DNA from: Procambarus clarkii | Taxonomy: Eukaryota; Arthropoda; Malacostraca; Decapoda; Cambaridae | Direction of reading: 5' to 3' | Length of the DNA: 64,000 bases | NCBI RefSeq assembly: GCF_040958095.1 | Contig: NC_091219.1 | Location: 30,577,252-30,641,251 of the forward strand | Shown here: in pieces, positions 45,601-57,600 of the stretch | Layout of the letters: each line of letters begins with the position of its first letter | Position numbering within the stretch: the first letter of the stretch is position 1 | Notes under the pieces: generated by a model | Database searches by the model: none | Told to the model about the DNA's origin: nothing | The model's input: the letters and a program-made list of their open reading frames with translations, nothing else | Made by a program: the position numbers and the translations under genes

Positions 45601-48600
45601 AGAAGGTAAGTGCCCCAAAACAAGCTCATATTCTGGTTAAAATATTGCTACTGAAAGCCGTACTAGTGGACAGAACTCCCCAAATGAAAACAAGCAAACG
45701 AGCATGACATCACCAAGTCGCTGCACCGCTGTCTGCGCAATCCCCCCCTTCCCCGGGAGGGGGAAGGGAGCTTGGTAGAAACCCCACGGGAGGTCTGTGT
45801 TCCAATGGATGTGACCCCTGGATTCCCTCTCGCTTCGTGTGAGTTTGAAGGTTTGCGCTGTCCCCTTGTCTCTGGGTGACACTCACTGGGTGTGCCTCTA
45901 TCATGCTGCCTGACACATTCGACCCAGAGTCTAGCGAGTTTGTTGCTTGTCCATACTTCAGTTCACCCAGACCGATGATCACGATGTGCGGGTGTGGGCA
46001 GCTTCAGCATTGCATGCTCAATTTAGGTTGCTGCAGAGCACTAGGTTGGTTGCTACCCCGGATGCCCCAAGGCTGCCCTGCTTTGGTTTATAGGGAACCA
46101 GACTTGGGGATGTTAGTCGCCTCATCTTTGGTTCCATCTGCACCCCCCCTTGGCCTTCCCCTTCTGTATGCATCTTGGCCCTCCCCTCCCCCTTGCTTCC
46201 AGTTCCAAAGCATCTGAGGGCTTTGGAGTTGGGGCTGGGTTTAGTGGTGTTAAGACTTGGGCAGTTTCGGCGAGTCCCCTTCCGCTTGTGGTGACGGAGG
46301 CATTCGAGCCTGGTCCTCCGACCAGGAGCTTCTGGGTCGGACCAATGGGCCTCCCTTTGTTCCTGCTTTTACGCTGCGCCTGCTTTTTCTTTAGAAGTTG
46401 GGGGGTGGGGAGGGGAGGGGTGGGGGGGGGTTGGAGGAACGGCTCGGCCCCCGGGTCCTCGTGGGGAGGTTCCCGGGGCGGGGGGAGGAGTTTGACTTGG
46501 GGCCTTGGGCTCTGTTGGTCCTCGCTTGAATTTTTGTACCCTCAGAGTGAGGCTTGGTGTTACAGGGAGTGGGGGTTCCCTTTTTTTTCCCTCCTCACAC
46601 GAGTTGGATTTGGTGTCTACCCCTCCCCGGTTTTGGTTCCGTGATCCCGAGAGTTCTTCGATCCCGTCTTTCCAGTGGTTTTCGGTCACCTGCATCCCGC
46701 CCATGTGAAGGCCATTGCAGCTTACCTCCAGTGCGACCCGGATTATACCTTCGTAATGGATCAAACTTCTTTCATGTATGGTGCTTCCTGTCCCTTCTGG
46801 GTTTGTTATGAGGTTCTGGAGTCATCCTGGCTTGCGGACTGCCACTTTTTTCTTGTTGGAGGTGTGCATTCATTCTCTCGGTCCTGCACGCTTGAGTGGC
46901 GCAAGGCTCATACGGTGGTTCAGGTTTTCCTGGGGCAAGTTTGAGTCCCTCAGTGCATGCTTGTTCGCTCCTGCCCTTCCTCGGGATGTTGGAGTGGTGC
47001 TACTTCATGTGCAGGTTCCTTCTCTTTCGGCTGCATTGGTCACTGAGAACTTGCACGCCTGTGGCCTGTTGGCTTCAACCTTGCGATTCTGTTCCCTTCT
47101 CGAACTGTTCTCAGACTGGTTTGAGGTGGATGTGGAGGCGCTTGGAGCCACTCCTGGGTCTGGTGCATTGGCCTCGGCGGTGCGTGCGTTGTCTGCACTG
47201 TTGGAGCTGTTTACGTCGATCATGCGGGATGCGATGTTGCTATTTTTGCTTCCCGTTTCACATGTCAGCAGGCGGTGCTTGCTGCTTCTGTGGAATCCGC
47301 TTGGGCCCCTGTCTCATAGGCTTCTTGACCTTTTGCCCATTGCTGTTTGCAGCGTCTGCTGTTGTGCAGTATCTGCAAGCAGCTTTGTCTAGTTGTCCTG
47401 TGTCAGAATTGTTGGTTCTCAGGGGGGGGGGGCCCATGGGGGGGTCTTCCCAGCAGGGTAATGCCAGGGCTCGGAGTTCTTTCTGTTGTAGTAGGCCAGT
47501 AGTACTAGTTTTGGGGCCGGCGTTACCTTTATAGAACCGGCTTCGTCTGGTCAGTGTGGTGAGCTCTCTATTTTGGGGGTTGGGTTCTTGTAAGGGGCAT
47601 CAGCCCTTTCATGGTTCGCCCTTTTGATGGGGTGTGGTGGGGGGGGGGGGGAAGGCTCGCTCTGTTTGCTCACACCTGGTCCAACTCTTTGTGGGCCCTT
47701 CGGGTCATTTCGTGCACCCTGTGGTGGTGTTGGGTGGTCCCTCCTCCTTCGGGAGGGTCGGGGTTGGCGGGCCGGGCCTCCTCTTCTGTGATGTCAGGTC
47801 ATCTCGGAGTGGGTTTGCTTGGGCGTGGTCGAAAGGACCACCTCTTTCTGGTGGTTTTCCCATGTGTTTCTAGTTCCGAAACGGGACTGCGAGGCCCTCA
47901 GGTCATTCTGGACTTGTCCTGTCTGAACTTTCCCTTTTCCTTCCCCTGGAAGGAAGTGGGTTTTCTTCCCCTCCTTTAACTACTCAGTCTCGGGTCCATT
48001 TTCTGTTGGTGCTGGGCTCTTGGATGGTGGTGTCCTGGACCTCAAGGACACTTCTTGGGATGTCCTGATTCATCCGTGGTTCAAGGACTGGCTTGGTTTT
48101 GATGTGAGCAATCAGGGTTACTGTTTTCGTTGCCTTCTGTTTGGCTTGAATCTGGCACCTCACGTTTTCATGGGCCTTTCTCGGGTCATGGTGGCCCCGT
48201 CTGCGTTTTTTTCGGCGCTTGGATTCTGGCCTACTTCGACGGTTGGCTGGTGTGGGCTCCCAGCCGGTCCGCATGTCTACTCGCCAGGGATTGGTTCTTT
48301 CCCAGCTCTCTGGGTTCGGGTTCGGGTTCGGGCTCCTGGTGTACTGGAGGTAGTCCCATCTGGTTCCCTCTCAGATTTGGACTTGGCTGAGTCTGGTGTG
48401 ACGCTTGGACCGCTTCCTTGTCCCTCCCTTTGGGGCTCTACTTTGGCTGCGGTCCAGCCTTCGCCTATTCTGGGGGCTCCCTGGTCACAAGACGGTTGTT
48501 TGAGGGTTTGTGTGGGGGCCTGAATTTTACCATGGTGGTCTACCCGGCGGGTTGGATTTAGCTTCGTCAGCTGTTCTGGTTCCTTCAGAGACCTCCCTTC

Positions 48601-51600
48601 ACCCTCTCGCAACCATTGGATTCGGCCTCTGGGGGCCTTTCGTCAGTTGCTGCATCGCCGACTTCCTCTGGGTTTTTTGGCGTTCAGTGCCTTGGCGCCT
48701 CCCCAAGGTCTCGCTCGGTGTGTTCACGGACGCGTCGTTTCTTGGCTGGGGCTTTGTGACCAGTGGTCATGGGCCATCCTGGCCATCCCGGCCACGTACG
48801 GTGGGCGTCCGTCCTTTCATCGGGCTCACAGCACAGTGTGGGAGTTTGCGGCTGTGTGGATGTCGCTTCGGTGAGTTTGGGTCACTCGTGGATCGACAAT
48901 CCTGCTCCTTTCGGACTGCTCCCCAGTGGTTCATTACCTAAACTGGGGGGGGGGGGGTTGATGCGGTCATTGGCTCTTTGGGGCTGGTCACTTAGGGTGA
49001 CCAGCAGTAACCTCCTTCTTTGGGTTACGTGTCTGCTGAGCTGTTTCTCCAGGTCTTGGCTCGATTGGAGACTTTCCAGGGAAGAGTTGTCCTTCTGGCC
49101 CCTAGGTGGCTGGCTCAGCCTTGGTTTCAGGCGCTGCTTGCTTGGTGTCTGAACCCATAGGTCTTCCCGTGGCTCTGCTTCTTTCAGCAGATGTGTACAG
49201 CTCGGTATGTGGCTGGTTCGCTCTTCTCGAGTCTTTGCGCTTGGGCTTTCTGACTCTGGTCAATCATCACTTGTTTGATGTGCGGGGTGGCTTCGTTGAT
49301 GGTGTCCCACCTGTGTGCTTCATCTTGGCAGCAGTATGAAGGTTTCCTGGCAGTCCTTCCATTATTTCTTATCTCTGTGTAGGTGTACTTCTTTCTTGGA
49401 TAGGGTTGTTTTGTCCTTCCTTTTGTGGTTGTTCCAAGACCGTCATCTTATGCCAAATACTGTCGCCTTGTATCATGCGGTACTAGTGGAGCGGCTGCAG
49501 CTTGCATTCGGTATTGATGTTACTTCTGCTCCGTTCCACAAGCTGTTCTTGTGTGTTGTTTTACCTCCGGCCTGCTCATGGGCCGCCTGAGCCATCCTGG
49601 TCATTGAACCGGGTGATCTCCTTCCTCTCTTCTCCTTGGTTTGTGGTGGCCCCTTTGGTTCAGGTTTGTTTGGCGAAGGCTCTTTTGTTGGCATTTGGGG
49701 GTCAGGTCGGGGAGCTTCATGCTCTCCTCCGGCGCAGGGGCTTCTGCTTTTTTGGTCCCGGTAGTTGTTTTCTTCATTTGCAGCTGTCTCCTTTTCTGGC
49801 ACAGAATGAGACTGCTGTTTTCCGGAGAGGTCCTTCGGTTGTTAATGCTTGGTCAGGGCCACACTTGGGTTGACCAGTTTCCCTTCTTTCCTGTTTTGGG
49901 GTTCGGGTCTCCCAGGTCATCCGCTGGGAGCCGGGTCTGGCCCGCCTGCAGTCTATCCTCATGTTCATGGCTTCGTATGTTTGCTGTGTTGCTGATCGCC
50001 TCCCGGGTTTGTCCTTCTTATGTTATCTTTGGGTAAGTAGCTCTGGGGAGCCAATGGGCTTCCCCCCCCCCCCCACCCCACAGAAAACCAGCATTGAATG
50101 TAATGGAACACCATTTTCTAGGTGATACCCGGAGGCTTCCCGGTAACTCTCCCTCTGGTTGGCGTTCTTTTTGCGTGTTTTGACATCCAGCCTCAGAACT
50201 GCAGGGTGGATAGCTGGGGTGAGGGTCTGGGGCTCCCCATCCCTATCCCTGGGAGGAGGAGGGGGTTGCGCATACAGTGGCGCAGCGACGTGGGGACATC
50301 ATGCTCATTTTCATTTGGCGAGTTCTATCCAATAGTTTGGCTTTTAGTAGCAATATTTTAACCAGAATAGGGGGTTTGTTTTGGGGCGTGTACCTTTCTG
50401 TATGCTTGACCCGGTCGATGGCACACATAGACGGCTTCCACCCATATGGGGGTTTCTATAGGCCATTGCTCCTTGTGCCTCTCAGAGGGGGCTAGGTTCT
50501 GGCTCATGGTCCCCATTAGTCCTAGAACTTCATGCACTTTGACATGTACTTCATGCACTCCATGCACACAGTCAATGTGCATGGAGTTCTAGGCCAAAGT
50601 CTAATATATCCATATCAGTCTGGATAGTTCCGGGGAGCCTCCGGGTCTCACCCAGAAAATGACGTTTCATTACATTCAACACTGATTTTTTAAGAGATTT
50701 TTCTGGATAAGCAGCATTCATATAGAATAATGAGGGGGCCAAACTGGTATTTGTAATAAGGTTTAAAAGACTGAACGTACGTGAATTGGGAACCCCCAGT
50801 ACTGTATAACTTTGTTTTAACCTTGGTTAAAGCAACACAGTATTTTTAAGTGAAATTAGAAATATCAAATATTGAATATACTGATGTTTCAAATTCAATT
50901 TAGAAGTTCCTTAATTAAGCACTTTGATGCCAAGAGGATATCTACAATAATTTTGTTTTATTTTCTTAGAACATTAGTGTCAGGACCTGTGTGTGCCCTG
51001 AGTTGGTATATCTGGTTATATATAATGGAAAGGCCACCAGATACTGTAACCACGAACTACAATGCTGGGGTTGTCTTCATGGCTTTAAGTGTTATTGTTG
51101 AGGTAGCAGCTGAGGTGCCATTTGTCCTTGCAGAGTTACAGCTGTGGAGCAAAACTAAGGTAAGAGTTTGAACATGTATTTTATACTGTTGTTGCCTTAA
51201 CTATAACAGGTGTTCAGAAAGTTTTGAGCCTTATTTTTTCTTAAAATGTAGTGGTAATGCTCCTGGCATGTTAGCATATGTCAGTATCTTAGAAGAGAAG
51301 ACTCTGGCTTAAGTTTCTTAAGGAATGTTCTAAATTTAAGACAGTGTTGGTGCTTTGGAATTTGGAATGTGAAGTTCATTATAAACCATGCTGTGTATTA
51401 CCATACAGAGCCTGCCTCTTGTATGTGGTGGTCAACTTAGAATCCACATCTTAACTGAGTACATAAAATATAACCCTGATAGCATGGTCACATACTATAT
51501 AAGATATTTATTAGACAGTGACAGTGAATGAAAACATTGTTTTTGGCAAGACCCCCCACCCTATACTAGTATTTATGCACTGGTATAGCTAAGCCTTAGG

Positions 51601-54600
51601 AATTGTACCAGGACTCGACCCATGTTGACTTATTTGAGGCCAGGACCAGAATCTGGCTTTCTCTATGAGATGAGAAGTCTGAGAATCTATGATTTGCCTA
51701 AAGTGGTTTACCTTCTTCCTCATTTGTGTGGTGTATTTTAGGTCAGACAAGCCTCTGCTGGGACCCTTATGCAACTTAATTTTTCAGCATAGTGTATTAG
51801 GGTTCCCTGGAACTTCGGTTCTATGCAAGGCCACTGCTTCATTTATGCTTCATGTATATGCAGTACCAGAATTTCCTATCCTGGTGGCCATTCAGCTTTT
51901 CAGGTTACAATTCAGTGTGATTTTGAATGCCGTTGGTTGGTTGGTTGGTTGGTTTGTTCGGTTGCAACCTTCTCCTTCTTTTCTGGAGAAGAACGAGACG
52001 ACTGCTCCCCCGAGGGGTCCTTGGGTCATTGATGCTTGGTTGGTCAAGCTGGGGGTGCATCATGTTTTGTGTCCGGTTGCGGGCCTCGGATTCAGTGGCC
52101 TGGGATGCCCTTTGCGTTGATCCTGTTAACCACATTCCCTGTTCCTGGGCTTGGGTCTCCCAAGTCGTCTGCAGAATTAAGTCAAGGCAGCCTACAATCT
52201 ATCCTCGTGCTCATGACGTTAGGAAGTTTGCTGCTTTGGCTGCGATGTTTGACAATATGTCTTGGACTGATATTCGGGTGCAGGGATTTTGGAGGTCAAA
52301 CAGGGTCCTAGCTGCCTGATATTTGGTTAATGTTCCTGCTCCTGGACACTCATGTGTTGCTTTGGATCGTAGGTTGCCGCCAGTTGTTTCGATTTCGTGT
52401 TGAGGAGTGTGTGGCGGCTGCCTACCAGGTAAGTCCCTCTTTTCCTTATCTTTGGTTAGGTAGCTCCAGGAAGCCAAAGGGGCTCCCCACAGAAAACCAG
52501 CATTAAATGTGATGAAACACAATTTTCTGGGTGAGCCCCAGAGGCTCCCTGGCACCCTCCCTCCAGTCGACATTTTTTTTTTTTTTTTTTTTTTGCATTG
52601 TTTTGATGCTTAGCTTCCGAACTGGAGTGCTAGGTAGCCGGCGTGCAGGGGGGGTCCAGGACTCCCCGTTCCTCCCTTGGGGCTTCCCCCTTCCTCTCGG
52701 GGCGACTGCAAGGTTCACACCTTGCAGTCGCCCCATTTGCTTGTTTGCTTGAGATTGGAAGAAGTTTCTACCCCTCTGTTTGGTTTTTGGTTTCAATTTT
52801 CTTATCATGTGGGGTCTGTTTTGTTATGCCTACCTTTCTGGGGTGCCTAACCCCAGTCGATGGTAGATAAGGAAAACCCCCAACCATGGGGATCTTCCAG
52901 GGTCATTGCTCCCTGTGCCTCTCTGAGGGGACCAGGTTCTGGCTTGTGGTCCCCAGTAGGCTGTGGTCCTACCTCAGCGACTGGCTGGTTTGGGCTCCCA
53001 GCCAGTCCTCTTGTTAGCTAGCCAGGGATTTGGTTCTTTCCCAGCTCGCCAGGTTTGGATTCTTGGTGAATTGGAGGAAGTCCCATTTGGTTCCCTCCCA
53101 GATTCGGACCTGGCTGGGTCTTGTATGGGACTCTTGGACCGCTTCCTTGTCTCTTCCTCCGTTGTCTCTCCTGTGGCTGCGGTCCCGTATGTGCCTGTTT
53201 CTGGGGGCTCCCGGGTCACTCGGCAGTTGTTCGAGGGACTGTGCGGGATCCTGAACTTCATGATGATGGTCTACCCGACGGGTCAGGTTTGGCTTCGTCG
53301 GCTCTTCTGGTTCCTTTGGGGACATCCCTTCCGCCTTTCTCGCAATCACTGGATTCGGACTCTTGGGACCTTGCGTCGGCTGCTGCATCGCCGGCTTCCT
53401 CTTTGGGTTTTTCGTGGATCAGTGCCTTGGCGCCTGCCTGAGCCCTTCGCTTGTTGTGTTCACGGACACGTCATCTCTCAGCTGGGGCATTGTGACCAGT
53501 GCTCGCCAGGCCAGCCAGGGACGGTGGGGTCCGTCCTTCGGTCAGGCTCACAGTACGGTGCGGGAGTTCGCGGAGGTGTGGTTTGCGCTGCAGAGGGTTC
53601 GGGTCGCCCACGGATTGACGATCCGGCTTCATTCGGACTGCTCCCCAGTGGTTCATTGCCTGAACTGGGGGAGTTCGATGCGGTCCTTGGCTCTTTGGTG
53701 CTCGTCGCTTAGGGTGACTAATCTGCTGAGTTCTCAGGGTTTAGCTCTCCTGGCTGTTCACGTGCGGGAGTGTCTGTCCTGGCCGACGGGCTGTCTTGTT
53801 TCGTTCCCCCTTCCACGGAATGGATGGTCGACGCCGACTCCTTCCTTTGGCTTTGCCGGAGGTTCAGGGGCCCCAAGGTGGAGCTCTTCACATCGGTGTG
53901 GTCGAGGTGCCTTCCCATATATGTGTTGCCCTTCCCCGACTGCGAGGCCGTCGGGGTTATCTTGAGGTTATCTTGAGATGATTTCGGGGCTTTTTAGTGT
54001 CCCCGCGGCCCGGTCCTCGACCAGGCATCCACCCCCAGGAAGCAGCCCGTGACAGCTGACTAACGCCCAGGTACCTATTTTACTGCTAGGTAACAGGGGC
54101 ATAGGGTGAAAGAAACTCTGCCCATTGTTTCTCGCCGGCGCCTGGGATCGAACCCAGGACCACAAGCCCAGCATGCTGTCCGCTCGGCCGACCGCTCCCA
54201 GTCCTGACCAGGTTGATGTCTTTTGGCAGGACTGGTCGAGGTGGGGGTTCCTGTACCTCTTTCCCCCCGGTTCAGCTGTTGCTCCAGGTCCTGACTCGCT
54301 TGGATACTTACTAGGGGAAAGTTGTCCTCTTGGCCCCGTGGTGGCCGGCCCAGCGGTGGTTTCAGGCGCTGCTTGCTCGGTGTCCAAACCCGGAGGTTTT
54401 ACCGCGGCTCCGCCTGTTTTAGCAGATCGGACCGGTGCGTCACGTGGCTGGTTCGATCTTCTCCTCGAGTCTTCACGTATGGTATTTTTGACTCGGGTTT
54501 ATCATCTCTATGGTGATCAGGTGGCTTCCTTGTTAGTGTCTCACCTGCAGACTTCTTTTAGGCGTCAGTATGAAGTTTCCTGGCGGTCCTTTTGTTTCTT

Positions 54601-57600
54601 TCTGCGTCTTTGTCATTATGTTTTGCTGTCTGTTAGGGTTGTGTTGTCCTTTCTCTCTCTTGGTTGTTCCAGGACCATCATTTTATGTCTAACATTGTCG
54701 CCTCATATCGTGCTGCGCTGGCGGAGCCGCTTGAGCTTGCTTTCAGTATTGACGTTATGTCTGCGCCATTTCGCAAGCTTTCTCGTGCATTGTTTCACCT
54801 CCGGCCTGCTCATGCTCTGCCTGAGCTGTCCTGGTCATTGGATAAGGTGCTCTCATTTCTTTCTTTTTCTTGGTTTGTTGTGGCCCCTTTGGTTCAGGAT
54901 TGCTTCTTGAAGGCTCTTTTTCTGTTGGCATTGGCCTCTGGGGGTCGGGTCGGTGAGCTTCATGCTCTCCTCCGGTACAGGGGTGTCTGCTCTTTCGGTC
55001 GTGGCGATCGGTTTGTCCATCTGCAGCCGTCTCCTTCTTTTCTGGCAAAGAATGAGACTTTCCCTCCTGCTTTCCAGAGGGATCCTTGGGTTTTTGATGC
55101 TTGGTCGGTCAGTCCGGGGGTGTATCATGTTTTGTGTCCGGTTGCGGCCCTTCGCCGTTATTTGTGCGCCACGGCTTCTTTGTCCGGGGATGCCTTTTGG
55201 GTTGATCCGGTTTCCCTTCTTCCCTGTTCGCGGGTGTGGGTCTCCCTGGTCGTCTGCAGGGTCTATCCCCTGGCTCATGATGTTCGCAAGTTCGGTGCTC
55301 TTGCTGCCGTGTTTGGCAATATGTCCTGGGGCTGACATTCGGGCTCGAGGATTTTGTCGGTCGAACAGGGTCCTGGCTGCTCGGTATCTCGTAAACGTTC
55401 CTGGGCCTAGTCGGGCCTGTGTCGTTTTAGGTCGGCGGTTACAGCCAGTTGTCTCAACTTCGAGTTGAGTGAGCAGCGACTGCCTCCCGGGTAAGTCCCC
55501 ATATTTTTCCTCTGTTGATAGTTAGCTCTGGGGTTAGCTGATGGGGCTCCTCCCATCAGGAGAGGAGCCAACATTGGCTGTAATATTGGCTGTAATCAAA
55601 CCAACATTGAATGTAATGAAACGCCATTTTCTGGGTGAGCCCCGAAGGTTCCCTGGCACCCTCCCTCCCTCTTGTTGGCATTTTTTTTTTTTGTGTTTTT
55701 TTATGTTTGACCTCAGAACTGATGGCTGTAGTGGCCAGACACGGAATGCTTCCAAATACATGGTCCCTGGTAGGCAAGAACTCCAATCGACTGATGCCAC
55801 GGTCTAATACATACATATCAGCCCGGTATGCTCTGGGGAGCCTCCGGGGCTCACCCAGAAAGTGACGTTGCATTACATTCAACGTTTTTTTTTTTAATTC
55901 ATAAACCTTGTTTTAGCTGTAAGATTTGTAAGTCATTTTCCTTTAATATTTTTCTTATTACAGGTTGTGATAGAGGGCCTAATGCAGGTACTGCGATCTA
56001 TTCTTCTGGCAGCTTTTGTGTATTTGTGGCCCATGCAAGCTGTCTTTGTGTACGGTGTCAGTCATATTTTGGGCTCGTTATTTTATTGTGCGTCATATTA
56101 CGGGCTGTTTTTTAAGATATTCTGCAGTAAAGAAAATGCCAAACAGCTACCAGTTCGAGAAATAAGGCAACTTTTTCCCAAATGGAAGCAAGGAAAACTG
56201 TTGGTAAGCTAATACATTTGCTTTTATATATTAACTATTGCATGCAATAAAGTTTATTGTTTATATCTTAATTGGCTTATAGATCATTGGTTGGTTTATC
56301 TGGGGTTGCTACCCTTGATAATTCCCTTCAGCTAACACCAGGCTTCTGGTGAGACAAGAATCATTTTCACTTGCCCCTCTATCATGGTTGATGAGCTTAT
56401 GGAAATCATTGATTAACCCAATTCTGAGGTGAATCACCTGAGCCAAGCAAACACGGAAAACCACTCAATCCTCATTTTTAAAAGTTGTTTGTAAACTACG
56501 AATTGCCAAACAACTTTGTAAACATAATCCTCCATAATCTACCTTCCCTAACCTGTGCTATGAAATCCTTTCACACTCACACTCAGTATAGTGTGGAGGA
56601 AGAGCTTGGACACGGGGGAGATACCAGATGCATTTTAAAGTAGCAGACATAGCCCCTCTACACAAGGGAGGGAGCAAAGCATTGGCAAAGAATTATAGAC
56701 CAGTTGCACTAACGTCACACATAATAAAAGTATTTGAGAGAGTGATTAGGAGTCAGGTCACCAAATTCATGGAGACCAATGACATTCACAACCCAGGCCA
56801 ACATGAATTTTGAGCGAGAAGATCGTGCCTCTCACAGCTACTTGATCACTACGACAAAGTCACTGAGGCATTAGAAGAAAAACAGAATGCTGATGTGATA
56901 TACGCGGACTTCTTGAAGGCTTTCGATAAATGTGACCATGGAGTGATAGCACACAAAATGAAGTCAATGGGAATAACCAGTAAAGTAGGATGCTGGATAC
57001 TCAGTTTTCTGTCAAACAGGACTCAGCGAGTAACAGTCAACCATATAAAATGAGTCCAAGCGCAGTTAAAAGCTCTGTACCTCAGGGTACAGTATTTGCA
57101 CCGCTGCTTTTCCTTATTCTCGTATCAGATATAGACAAAATACAAGTCACAGCTTCATATCGTCCTTTACAGATGACACAAAAATCAGTATGAAAATTAC
57201 CTCAGCTGAAGACATTGAAAAACTTCAAGCATGAAAATTCCTTCCCGGCGGGGTCATGCTAGGGCTCGAGGTTCCGTTCATCGAGGTTGACTACAGGTGT
57301 CGGGTTCGGTGCCAGTGCTGCCTGCGGTCCTGACCGCCTGGTCGGCGCGATGTTCAGTCTGCGCGCATTTTGGGTTCTCATAAGGAGCAGTGGCCATTTC
57401 ACGGTTCGCCCCATTGACGGGGTGGTGGGGGGAAGGCTTGCTCTGTTCGCTCACGCCTGGTCTTACGATTTATGGGCTTTTCGGGTCGTTTCTCTCGGCC
57501 TGTGATGGCGTTGGGTGGCTCCTCCTACTTTGGGGGGTTCGGGGCTGATGAGGCAGGCTTCCTCTCCTGCGCTCTGTCTGATCATCTTGAAGTGGGTGCT

